From Acidobacteriota bacterium (lineage in GTDB: Bacteria; Acidobacteriota; Blastocatellia; Chloracidobacteriales; JADJPF01): 64,000 nt of DNA. The DNA is taken from the NCBI GenBank assembly GCA_016213785.1, contig JACQZQ010000056.1, forward strand, positions 1 through 64,000, in the 5' to 3' direction. Each line of letters starts with the position of its first letter. Position 1 is the stretch's first letter. Positions 1 through 8,038 of the stretch are shown here, piece by piece. The notes beneath the pieces were generated by a model that did not search any database, had not been told where the DNA came from, and saw only the letters and a program-made list of their open reading frames with translations. The translations under genes were made by a program, and so were the position numbers.

Positions 1-136
1 GTATAGCATTTTTGGTATTTTTATAAATTGCTATTTTTAGCCGATCTTAAGCAAGTTTGAGTAGTTCATATTTACAGTACTATACAATCTACTGTGGTTA
101 TCATTTATCAAAACCACTATATAACCTCGTGAACGC

Positions 137-1147
137 TTACGAAAGTTCTAAACAAAGGCAAGAACAATCTGCTTGAGAACCAACAGAAAGTAACCAAAGG
201 GTAGCAATACTAACAGCAAGCCAAAGTCTAGAAGCACGATTTGGGTCAGTCATACGGGTATTTTGCCATTGAAACCCAGCACGCTTTATAAACTTAAAAC
301 CCTGTTCAATCCAAGACCTGAGGCCGTACCAAGCAGCATTAGCCGACTGTGGTTCTAAATTAGTCAATATTAACCAAGGATCTTTACAGCCTTCTTGCCA
401 ACAAGCTACTAAAGTACAGTTAAGTTGAGAATTTTTTCTTTTAGTACTAGCAAATGCTGTCCCTTTTATACTGCACATTGCCCCTAGTTTTGGAACAAAG
501 CTTAACAATTCTTGAAACTGATAGCTACCTTCTGGACGAAATTTTCCTCCGTTATTAATACGTAAAAATGGATACCAGCCTAAGCGTACAATTCTTTTAT
601 ATAGCCATCTTGCATATAATCCTCTATCTCCCATTACTATCACTAGCATTGATTTTGGCACTGCTTTTCTTATCACTCTTAACATTCTTAACCATTCTGG
701 CCTCCAGGCATGTTTTTGGTTTGCTGGTATTATTTTCCATGCTACTGGGATTGCATTTCCTCTATATACTACACTTACTACTAATATCACAAATATATCT
801 GCTAACGTAGTTGCATCTATTGCTAATGCTAACCTATCACTTTTCCATATACTTAGTATCCATTTCAATATTGGTACAAAATTTTCTTCTACCTCTATTT
901 CTTGTCTTTTTTTTCCGCCTTTATCTTCTGCATCATAACAAAATTCTCTCAGTTGTTGGCGTATGGTATTTTCTTTTTTCCCTAATAGTGCTCCTAACAT
1001 TAGACTTACTGCTGTTATTGCACAGCTTTTGGCTAGTATCATCCCAAAACTCCACATCGCTAAAACTGTTGCTTGTCTTTTACTTAAATGCGGCATATTT
1101 CTTGCCACAATCTCTTTCCATTGGTATAACCCTTCTTGGTTTGACAT
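137..1147 (-). CDS. IS4-like DDE transposase
   Basis: This is a cut-and-paste DDE transposase of 336 residues. The acidic triad is visible: D111 in DATTLAD, D174 in GDRGLYA and E281 in SWIEQGFKFIKR, the last with the spacing of the IS4-type Y-R-E-K signature. A strong ribosome site (AAGGAG, five bases before the ATG) fixes the start. The gene looks intact over the whole IS4 domain. I could not define terminal inverted repeats or a target duplication on either side; the left end may lie before the window. A broken ankyrin-repeat gene lies just upstream of it (higher coordinates), which fits an insertion that disrupted a host gene. Subfamily assignment within IS4 is uncertain. Confidence 0.88.
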   Translation of the reverse strand: MSNQEGLYQWKEIVARNMPHLSKRQATVLAMWSFGMILAKSCAITAVSLMLGALLGKKENTIRQQLREFCYDAEDKGGKKRQEIEVEENFVPILKWILSIWKSDRLALAIDATTLADIFVILVVSVVYRGNAIPVAWKIIPANQKHAWRPEWLRMLRVIRKAVPKSMLVIVMGDRGLYARWLYKRIVRLGWYPFLRINNGGKFRPEGSYQFQELLSFVPKLGAMCSIKGTAFASTKRKNSQLNCTLVACWQEGCKDPWLILTNLEPQSANAAWYGLRSWIEQGFKFIKRAGFQWQNTRMTDPNRASRLWLAVSIATLWLLSVGSQADCSCLCLELS

Positions 1148-1299
1148 TCTTGCTCCTTGTTTCTCTGCTATCTTTCTTTTACAGATTACATTATCAAGAA
1201 TGTCTTTCCTTTTTTCAAAAACCTACCTTTGAAAGATTATTGGTGAGGGTGTGGTAGATGAAATATTGCCTGATTAGTTTGTATTGTAAAGTTAAATAA

Positions 1300-1557
1300 T
1301 TAGCACTAGTTGGTTTAATTCAAAAAGTTAGAGAGCTTATTTCTGTTGGAGCAAACCTTAATACTTTTGATGATTTAGGCAATACTGCTTTGCATATTGC
1401 TGTTGAGCTTAACTTTGTTAATATTGTTGATATTTTACTTACGGCTGGGGCTGATCCTTCTATTGAAAATGACTTAGGCCAAACTCCTTTTCAATTAGCT
1501 CATGAAACTTTTCTTCGTTACCAACAAATCCTTAAGCTTTTTTCTCCTAATTCTTAG
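1300..1557 (+). pseudogene. ankyrin-repeat gene remnant, 5' end missing
   Basis: An open frame of about 85 codons ends at a TAG and contains one clear ankyrin repeat: a GNTALHIAVELN helix start, then VDILLTAGADPS, then the next repeat beginning with GQTPFQLA. The frame is closed upstream by a stop at 1297-1299 and holds no ATG, GTG or TTG before the repeat, so the gene as seen cannot be translated alone. It sits about 150 bases upstream of the IS4-like transposase gene and is most simply read as the 3' part of a host gene cut by that insertion or by an associated deletion. The missing 5' part is not recognisable in bases 1-136. Confidence 0.65.
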
Positions 1558-1616
1558 TTCTTTTTATTTCCAGCACTTTTATCGAAAACTCACGCTCTTC
1601 TATTAAAAACAAAGAC

Positions 1617-1637
1617 GGGCAGGTACAAGCCCTGCCC
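1617..1637 (-). repeat. REP-like hairpin with GTAG head; possible terminator
   Basis: A 7-bp perfect stem (GGGCAGG / CCTGCCC) with a 7-base loop lies 29 bases past the stop of the kinase gene at 1666. On the minus strand it is preceded by GTAG and followed by a T-rich stretch (GTTTTT), so it can act as a terminator for that gene. The GTAG head in front of a palindrome is the layout of REP sequences, and a second GTAG-headed palindrome is at 30561. Confidence 0.5.
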
Positions 1638-1665
1638 CTACAGTGATTTATTTTTATATAACTTA

Positions 1666-4600
1666 TTATTCTACAAATGGTGTTTTACCATATTGGAAAA
1701 TATGATCTTTGCCTTCTAAATTTCTATCGCGCTCACGTGAAGCGTAAGCTTCTTTTCCACCATTATCATAACCATCTGCACCAGCAAACCAAACCTCAGG
1801 GTTTCCATTGTTTAATCTATAACCAATAGCCTTCTTTGTTGCAAAATCTACTGGTACAGCTAGGTTAGTTTCTTTCATTGCTAAATCTAATGTAGCTGGG
1901 AATTGCCCATAGGTCTTTTTATAAGCTGAAGCAGCCGCAAAACTAGCAAGTGTTATCCCCATACAACGCCTATTATAAAGACTCTTCATAGATGACAGAG
2001 CACTAGGAAGGGTTTCTGATACTAAATAGCGAGCTAGTAGGGCACTTGGAGATAAAGACCAACTAGAGAAAGTTTCTTGTAAGTCTGAAGCTACACTATG
2101 TGCTACTGGAAAATCCCAGGTTTCTGCACTAGGGCGTATTTGCTCTAAATAGTTTTGATTAAAGGTAACAAGCTCGTTGTGTAGCCTTATACGTAAGCCA
2201 GGTAAATTTGCTAGGGCAGACATTAGCTTTTCATATTGAAAGCTTGTTGCTAACCCTTTTAATTCTGTAGGGTCATTTTTTATTAAAGCTTCTTCTAAAG
2301 ATATATGTAAGGCTTGGAGATCTTGAGTTAATGTCTTGTGTATATTAGGTATTTTTTGCTCTAGCTCTACTATTTTACGAGTAATTTCTAAATCTGTAGC
2401 TGCATCGGTAGTGCCAGAATAAATAATAGGGAATAGTGTTCGGTATGCAATGCCAGAACCAACCACAGAAATTAATCCTGATATCAAATTAGCATTAGGA
2501 TCTGCTCCTATATCTATGCTCATCTCATAAGCTGCTAAGGCTAACTCTACACCTTGAGCCGTTTTCCCTTCTAAATGAAGACGGCGAGCTTGAGCGCAAA
2601 CAACGATAATTAAGCTTCTAATCTGTATAAAATTAGGCATAGAGGTTGAAGCTGTTGGAAGTTCAGAATAATACTGAGCTTTAGGACGTTTTGCTCCTGC
2701 AAGTACTCTTTCAATCGCAACTTGGTGTTTATCAAGATATGCTAGTTGCTCAGCGTTAAACTCTGTTTTTCCAGTAGCTACTGTTTCTAAGTCTTTAAAA
2801 CCAGGGTTGCGCATTTGTTGCATAGAGAGGCTTCCCATTACCTCATTAAATGTTTTATTAGTATTTTCTTTAGTAGGAACAGCTGAAATTTCTAATAAAT
2901 CTTGAATTGCTAGGTTGTAATCAACCCATGCATTTTCTGAATCAGGAATTTTTTCAAACTTTGGTCTTACTATTTCAATAGGTTTGCTAAATGGTGGCAC
3001 TATTAATATATAGGAAAAAGCTGAAAATAATACTGAAAGTACTAGGGTTATAGCTGTTAAAACTTTACGTTTATTTGAGAAAGTTAATCTTTCAATAAGT
3101 TTTAAATCATCTGCAAAAGATTTATGTTGATAAGGATTTTCACCATTAACTTCACAGGACTTAAAATAAAGTAGTGTAACAGCCATATCTGTTATTGGAC
3201 TAATAATAGTCAAGAATAATCCAGGCAGTAGTAGTGTAGAAATAATAGTAATAAGCACGCGAGCAGCAAAACCCTGCTCTGTAGTGTTATCAAAAACTAT
3301 ATTAGTAAGCATAAATGAGCCTAAAAACAAAATAAAAGCAGCGACTCTAATGAGAAGGCTTCTAATTTTTAATGAAAAAGCTAGAGAGTAAAACTTTTTC
3401 AATAGATTTTTTGATCTTTGCATAACTTGGCTACCTTTCTTTTCTTCAATAAATGTGATAGGAGCGCTCAATGAATACTCGACTTGAGCGTGGAGTGTAG
3501 GGATTACAAGCTTCCAAACTTGTAGTAGTGATAGTAAATAACCTTGTAGGGTTACTCTTATAAGTGAAGGAAGATTCTTTACTAGATTAACTAATACTAC
3601 TTTAAGTGAAACCTGATCAGTTTCTTGTGATTGTTTGACTAATAATGAAAATGCCCCTGTGCTTACTTCTCCAAGAACTACTAGGAAAAGTAGAGGTGAA
3701 ATCCAACAAATAGTTTCTAAAAAACTACTATAAAAAAAGTAAAACTTATGTTGTGTTAATAATATTGACAATACACTACCAAAAAGGACAAAAAATAGAT
3801 TGATAAGAACAGATATAATAGCTACCTTAGGAAAATGTTTCTTATAAATATCAAAAGCTTGAGTAAGAAGAGGTTTTTCACCAGCTAAATTAGTTTGAAG
3901 AGCCGTAGAAAAAGCTTGTGCGCTAGGGAATCTATCACTAGGCTGCTTAGCTAAGGTAGCCATAATTAAGTCAGCTATTACTTTAGGAACATCTTTCCGC
4001 TTTTTATTTATATGAGTAGGAACATCTTCTGAATGGCTATGAATAAGCTGTTTTACAGTTCCTCTAAATGGAGGCTCACCAGTAAGCATTTCATAAGCTA
4101 TTACCCCTAAGCTATAAATATCAGAACGTGAGTCTATTTCTACACCCTTACATTGCTCAGGTGACATATAGAGGGGAGTTCCTAAAATCATCCCTGCTCT
4201 TGTCATATTTTCTGTTTTAGGGCTGCTACCAACAGGTTTAGCTGTTTCAACTAATTGAAGAACTTTAGTGTCTTTTTCTTCAAATGTTTGTTCTCCTGTT
4301 GCTAAGGTATTTGCAGCTGTTGAGGGCTGAGCTTGTGTATCTAGGCTTTCAGGTGAACTATCAACATCAGGTAGAGGATTACTAATAAAAGATAAATCAT
4401 TTGTTGTAGAGTCTGATAAGTTAGAATGAAATTTAGCTAAGCCAAAATCAAGGACTTTAACGTGATAAGAGGAGCGACCATCAGGTTCTAGCCAGATATT
4501 ATCAGGTTTTAAGTCTCTATGAATAATACCCAACTCGTGAGCTTCATTAATGGCAGAGCAAATCTGTTCTAATATATCAATAGTAAAACCAACAGGAAGC

Positions 4601-5193
4601 TTACTTTTTTTCTTTAGCAAATCGCCTAAGGTAAAGCCTTTAAGATATTCCATAACCAAATAAGCTACTTTGGCTTTACCTTGGGTTACTCCAAAATCAG
4701 TAACATTAACTACGTTTGGATGAGACAATCGTCCTGCTGCTTCAGCTTCGCGCTTAAAACGTTCAACAAACTCTGCATGAATCATAAATTGGGGTGTTAT
4801 TATTTTTAGTGCTACAGGCCGTTTTGTTCCTAAGTGAATAGCCTGATATACTGTCCCCATACCGCCTTGGCCTAATTGTTTTTCTATCAAGTATTTACCA
4901 TCAAGGACTTGGCCGATAATTTGTTTTAGGAAGGGAAGTATATTTGAAAGTTCTTTTTGGACAAGTTTAGTAGCAAGGTGGGCAACATCTTTTTCTAAGA
5001 AAGAGCTTGCTTGTTCGTGTGAAGCAAGTAGGGAGAGGACTTCTTGCAACATTTTTTCATCATCACAAGCTTTTGCAAGATAGTCTTTACGCTCTAGAGC
5101 TGTCATTTCTAGGGCTGAACAAAAAAGTTCTTTAGCTCGAATTTCTCTATCTAGGGTCATAACTAGTTTTTCCTTTTTTTTACCGCTTCTCAT
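1666..5193 (-). CDS. membrane Ser/Thr protein kinase with large extracytoplasmic C-terminal part
   Basis: This Hanks-type Ser/Thr kinase has 1175 residues. Residues 12-75 form the N-terminal module seen on acidobacterial kinases (LFCSALEM, EVLSLLASHE, FLEK). The kinase domain spans about 98-430: glycine loop GQGGMGTVY at 108-116, K130, HRDLKPDN at 225-232, DFG at 249-251 and GTPLYMSPEQ at 338-347. About 87 residues, Ser/Thr/Pro-rich, separate DFG from GTP, much longer than usual. Five or six hydrophobic segments follow between about 450 and 740, then some 430 residues that end in a pseudopilin-like tail (YGQFPATLD..., GADGYDNGG). All catalytic residues are present, so it should be active. Two starts are possible: M1, or M12 at 5160, which fits the family N-terminus better and has an AAGGA upstream. 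A REP-like hairpin lies downstream. Confidence 0.9.
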   Translation of the reverse strand: MRSGKKKEKLVMTLDREIRAKELFCSALEMTALERKDYLAKACDDEKMLQEVLSLLASHEQASSFLEKDVAHLATKLVQKELSNILPFLKQIIGQVLDGKYLIEKQLGQGGMGTVYQAIHLGTKRPVALKIITPQFMIHAEFVERFKREAEAAGRLSHPNVVNVTDFGVTQGKAKVAYLVMEYLKGFTLGDLLKKKSKLPVGFTIDILEQICSAINEAHELGIIHRDLKPDNIWLEPDGRSSYHVKVLDFGLAKFHSNLSDSTTNDLSFISNPLPDVDSSPESLDTQAQPSTAANTLATGEQTFEEKDTKVLQLVETAKPVGSSPKTENMTRAGMILGTPLYMSPEQCKGVEIDSRSDIYSLGVIAYEMLTGEPPFRGTVKQLIHSHSEDVPTHINKKRKDVPKVIADLIMATLAKQPSDRFPSAQAFSTALQTNLAGEKPLLTQAFDIYKKHFPKVAIISVLINLFFVLFGSVLSILLTQHKFYFFYSSFLETICWISPLLFLVVLGEVSTGAFSLLVKQSQETDQVSLKVVLVNLVKNLPSLIRVTLQGYLLSLLQVWKLVIPTLHAQVEYSLSAPITFIEEKKGSQVMQRSKNLLKKFYSLAFSLKIRSLLIRVAAFILFLGSFMLTNIVFDNTTEQGFAARVLITIISTLLLPGLFLTIISPITDMAVTLLYFKSCEVNGENPYQHKSFADDLKLIERLTFSNKRKVLTAITLVLSVLFSAFSYILIVPPFSKPIEIVRPKFEKIPDSENAWVDYNLAIQDLLEISAVPTKENTNKTFNEVMGSLSMQQMRNPGFKDLETVATGKTEFNAEQLAYLDKHQVAIERVLAGAKRPKAQYYSELPTASTSMPNFIQIRSLIIVVCAQARRLHLEGKTAQGVELALAAYEMSIDIGADPNANLISGLISVVGSGIAYRTLFPIIYSGTTDAATDLEITRKIVELEQKIPNIHKTLTQDLQALHISLEEALIKNDPTELKGLATSFQYEKLMSALANLPGLRIRLHNELVTFNQNYLEQIRPSAETWDFPVAHSVASDLQETFSSWSLSPSALLARYLVSETLPSALSSMKSLYNRRCMGITLASFAAASAYKKTYGQFPATLDLAMKETNLAVPVDFATKKAIGYRLNNGNPEVWFAGADGYDNGGKEAYASRERDRNLEGKDHIFQYGKTPFVE

Positions 5194-5283
5194 CGTCTAA
5201 CCCCTACAATAGATAAAAATTCTTGTTATTTTACATGGCGACAAAAGAAGCTTTTTTCTATCAAAAAATTTTCAATTTTTTGA

Positions 5284-5645
5284 TAAATTTCCTTATCACA
5301 GATAGATGGAATGGATATAATTGTTTTGCCTTAAATCAGCGTCAGCTTTGTTGGGCGCACCTCAAACGGGATTTTACTAAAATATCAGAACGCGACGGTA
5401 AGGCAGGCGAAATAGGAAAAGAATTACTTGAACTTCAATCAGAACTTTTTACATATTGGCATAAAGTTAGGGACAAAACTTTGACTCGTGATGGTTTTAT
5501 CTTAAAAGCAGATGAAATAAGGGCAAAAGTATTCACTTTACTAAAATCTGGGGCAAGTTATCAGCCAAAGAAAGATGAAAAAACATCTTTGGCACTCACT
5601 TCCAGAACTTGTGAGAGTTGCTTAAGCTTGAGCCTGCTATGTGGT
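5284..5645 (+). pseudogene. IS66-family transposase remnant (frameshifted)
   Basis: The frame encodes an internal piece of an IS66 transposase. TDRWNGYN, RQLCWAHLKRDF, ISERDGKAGEIG and WHKVRDKTLTRDGF match the conserved core of the IS66 domain. After about residue 110 the frame drifts. The next conserved block, LLKLEPAMW, appears in a different frame at 5618-5644, so there is a frameshift near 5612. Both the N-terminal part and the C-terminal part (NNxAER region) are missing, so the copy is dead. The second frame runs straight on into the downstream zinc-ribbon gene, which suggests the insertion also removed that gene's original upstream region. Confidence 0.8.
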
Positions 5646-5692
5646 TAAATATAGCCGCAAAAATAGCAGAAAATCATATAAGTTTAAGTATT

Positions 5693-5905
5693 ATGTGTCC
5701 TAGCTGTGATAAAGCTACAATAGATTTTCAATACGTGGGGAACCCAGAGAGCAAGATAGGATATTTAGATGTTTGGTGCAAAGGTTGTTTGCAAGGAATA
5801 CATATATCTAGGGTAAAGATACCTGACAATATTAGTTTCTTACCTTTTGATACACCAGAAGAAGTTTTTTTAAAAAGGATCCCAAACTTTAAAGAAGTAT
5901 CTTAA
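5693..5905 (+). CDS. small zinc-ribbon protein, possible immunity-type protein
   Basis: This is a protein of 70 residues if translation begins at the ATG at 5693. It holds two Cys pairs, CPSC near the N-terminus and CKGC in WCKGCLQGIHISR, which would form one zinc ribbon. The rest (KIPDN, FLPFDTPEE, IPNF) is polar. I have a general memory of small proteins with this WC..C.GIHISR pattern near polymorphic toxin loci, but I cannot name a family. The open frame continues upstream into IS66 debris (LLKLEPAMW), so a longer fused product is formally possible. No good ribosome site precedes 5693, so the 5' end may be damaged. Its neighbour at 6084 looks like an immunity protein, and both may be leftovers of one toxin-immunity array. 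Confidence 0.55.
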   Translation: MCPSCDKATIDFQYVGNPESKIGYLDVWCKGCLQGIHISRVKIPDNISFLPFDTPEEVFLKRIPNFKEVS

Positions 5906-5962
5906 AGGGTCATGCTGTAAAAGAATTGTTGAGGAATTTATTATCCAGTAATGCATTCCTAA

Positions 5963-6058
5963 GTTAATCAAAGAATATTTTCAACTTTATTGAAACACAA
6001 CCATAAACTTCAAGGTGGACAAGTAAAAGCATCAAGTAAAGATAATAAAAAACCATAA
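5963..6058 (+). other. start-less coding fragment between the two immunity-like genes
   Basis: A 31-codon open stretch bounded upstream by a stop at 5960 ends in a Lys/Asn-rich tail (KASSKDNKKP, stop at 6058). It has no start codon. Its position directly before the Imm21-like gene and its basic C-terminal flavour suggest the very end of a former toxin or other coding sequence, but this is a guess; the stretch is too short to assign. Confidence 0.2.
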
Positions 6059-6083
6059 GCAAATATAGGTAGGAAAATAGGCT

Positions 6084-6656
6084 ATGTCTAATCAATTTAC
6101 TAGCCTTAAATGGATAGGTTCTAGTGGTGGGCCTTTAGTTTTAATACCAAAACATTTAAGCCATTTTTGGATGGGTTATTATTTTAACTTGAATGGCAGT
6201 TTAGTTAGCCCATTTGAAATGACATTTGATGAGCTAACAAACTTACATTTAGCAATTTCAAAGACAGATTATGATAGAGCTTGTGAAATTGAAAAGTATA
6301 TTGCTCCTATTAAAGTTGATAGTGGTACAGGATTAGTTATAACAGGTGAAATCTGTCCTACAAGTTGGTGGCAAGAAGAATTTGGTGGGATGTTAGTTCG
6401 GGTTAGATACACAGATGACATCTTATTAATACCAAGTTTCTTACTTAATTTGCCTGATAGTCTTTGGGAAGAAGAAAGTTTTTGTTTTGATTTACATGAA
6501 AGCAGTTTGCTTTTATTTGGTTCTGTAGAACATGGAAAAGATATTGGTGATTTACTTGAAATAATATTACATCCAGGTAATTATCAAATTTTTACAGCTA
6601 ATTATTCTCCAAATAGCGAAACAGCTTTAATAATTCATAAGTTCAATAGGATATAG
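6084..6656 (+). CDS. Imm21-like immunity protein
   Basis: The 190-residue protein resembles the Imm21 immunity family of polymorphic toxin systems. It has the N-terminal KWIGSSGGPLVLIPK block, the TDYDRACEIEKYI block near residues 63-75, then a GTGLVITGE strand and a GGMLVRVRYTDD segment. Members bind and neutralise a cognate secreted toxin in the cytoplasm. No toxin gene is found nearby, so it is an orphan here. There is no signal peptide, as expected. A weak ribosome site (AGGAAAATAGGCT) precedes the ATG. The zinc-ribbon gene upstream and the degraded IS66 copy suggest a decayed immunity cassette. I recognise the family from its motifs; a profile search was not possible. Confidence 0.65.
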   Translation: MSNQFTSLKWIGSSGGPLVLIPKHLSHFWMGYYFNLNGSLVSPFEMTFDELTNLHLAISKTDYDRACEIEKYIAPIKVDSGTGLVITGEICPTSWWQEEFGGMLVRVRYTDDILLIPSFLLNLPDSLWEEESFCFDLHESSLLLFGSVEHGKDIGDLLEIILHPGNYQIFTANYSPNSETALIIHKFNRI

Positions 6657-6735
6657 ACAGAAAAAGTAACCTCTAATAAGTTTAACTAAAACGTAGCTAT
6701 GATAAATCATAGCTAATGCAAGCGATTATGCACTA

Positions 6736-8019
6736 TTATATTTTTTCCATCAATGCCCCAGCTGCCGTTAACCCTGGGCCAAAAGCAATACTTAGTATTA
6801 AAGTTTTACTGGGAATTTCTTTTGCTTTAAGGATTCTATCCCATATAAAGGGCAGGGTAGCAGATGACATATTTCCAAACTCTTCAAGAATATTATGGCT
6901 AAAAGTGACTTGTTGGGGGGCTATTTTTAGGCTACGTTGTATAAATTCTATTATCTTAGGCCCTCCAGGGTGTATAGCAAAAAGTAAACGGTCTTTTTCT
7001 TTGGCAAAATCAAGCCCTATCTCTAACATTAACTCTTCAACAAAAGATAGAATATTGTCTCTAATTAAAAATGGTATTTTTTTAGAAAGTATCATTTCAA
7101 AATTATAGCTAGATAAATTCCAAAGCATTTCTCCTAAAGAATCAGCAATTATAGTCTCTTTTAAGGCTAAGATTTTTAACCCAGGTGTATTTTGACTAAG
7201 AAAATCTTTTAGTGGATAAAGAGAATATTTAATAAACCCATCTCCAAAAAGGGTGGTTGCTAATATATCTCTAGGTGTAAGCCTAGTTAAATCAACATGT
7301 AAAGTAAGAAATTCTGTATGCACAATGTCTATTTGTGATTTAACTGTGCCTAAAGCATAATGGGAAGCTACTAAAAAACCATTTGCCATACGTAGCGCAG
7401 GAACTGAAGCATAACAACCCATATGATATGAATGAGTTACAGTTGTTTTTCTCCAATGTCTTTGTGAAACCATTTTTTCTACTGGGCTAGGTGCTAAATA
7501 ACCAGAACAACTTACATGAATAATATCATCAGGAGCTAAAGTGTCTTTAGGATAAGCCTTTTCTAATACACGATCAGCTATTTCCCCAAATAAAACCATC
7601 CTTTCTTTTAAGTCTTTTCCTTGAGGGTTAGTATCTAGATTATTAAAAATACTTACTTCGTTGGGGTGGATTTTTTCTAAAGAATCTATGGTTTTACTTA
7701 AAATGTTAACTTGCCTTCTATTAATTATCTTAGGTGAAACACCATAATGATAAATTTTCTCTAAAATTTGAGCACTTGATAATGGCTCTGAGGTTGATAT
7801 TGATTCTGATAATGAACGAGCATTTACTTGTATTGCTAAGCTAGCAAAAGTATCTAATAAAATGTTTTGAGGAATTGGATTAGTAAGAATAATAGGAGTA
7901 AAGTTAGCTAATACAGTAGAAAAGCTATTGTTATTTTTTAATTGGTTTGTTGAGCTAAGAAACTCTTTGGTTATTTCAGGCATTTTAAGTATAAGGTAGG
8001 TAGTAGAAAGTTCTACCAC
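6736..8019 (-). CDS. type III polyketide synthase (chalcone/stilbene synthase family)
   Basis: The 427-residue protein is a thiolase-fold type III PKS that would extend an acyl-CoA starter with malonyl units and cyclise the product to a resorcinol, pyrone or similar ring. The catalytic triad is complete: C202 in HMGCYASVP, H350 in FAIHPGGP and N383 in EEFGNMSSAT. The GPGLTAAGALM tail is also typical. The length is slightly above the usual 350-400 because of the N-terminus. M13 at 7983 is a reasonable alternative start, since the first 12 codons fall in a hairpin (7997-8022). A carboxylesterase and a chalcone-isomerase-like gene lie upstream on the same strand. Starter and product cannot be read from sequence. 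The CHS-like Cys-His-Asn set rules out KAS III, which is otherwise the nearest relative. Confidence 0.93.
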   Translation of the reverse strand: MVELSTTYLILKMPEITKEFLSSTNQLKNNNSFSTVLANFTPIILTNPIPQNILLDTFASLAIQVNARSLSESISTSEPLSSAQILEKIYHYGVSPKIINRRQVNILSKTIDSLEKIHPNEVSIFNNLDTNPQGKDLKERMVLFGEIADRVLEKAYPKDTLAPDDIIHVSCSGYLAPSPVEKMVSQRHWRKTTVTHSYHMGCYASVPALRMANGFLVASHYALGTVKSQIDIVHTEFLTLHVDLTRLTPRDILATTLFGDGFIKYSLYPLKDFLSQNTPGLKILALKETIIADSLGEMLWNLSSYNFEMILSKKIPFLIRDNILSFVEELMLEIGLDFAKEKDRLLFAIHPGGPKIIEFIQRSLKIAPQQVTFSHNILEEFGNMSSATLPFIWDRILKAKEIPSKTLILSIAFGPGLTAAGALMEKI

Positions 8020-8022
8020 CTA
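7997..8022. repeat. imperfect inverted repeat at the start of the PKS gene
   Basis: Two 12-base arms (TAGGTAGTAGAA and TTCTACCACCTA, one mismatch) are separated by two bases. The hairpin lies between the esterase stop (8039) and the PKS start. It could slow or end esterase read-through, or cover the PKS start; no T-run follows on the minus strand, so it is not a classical terminator. Confidence 0.4.
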
Positions 8023-8038
8023 CTTATTTAAGAGTTTT

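Noticed and set aside
568-1257. Three plus-strand open frames rich in Leu
   Set aside because: They read against the IS4-like transposase, have hydrophobic low-complexity products and no ribosome sites; the transposase frame explains the region.
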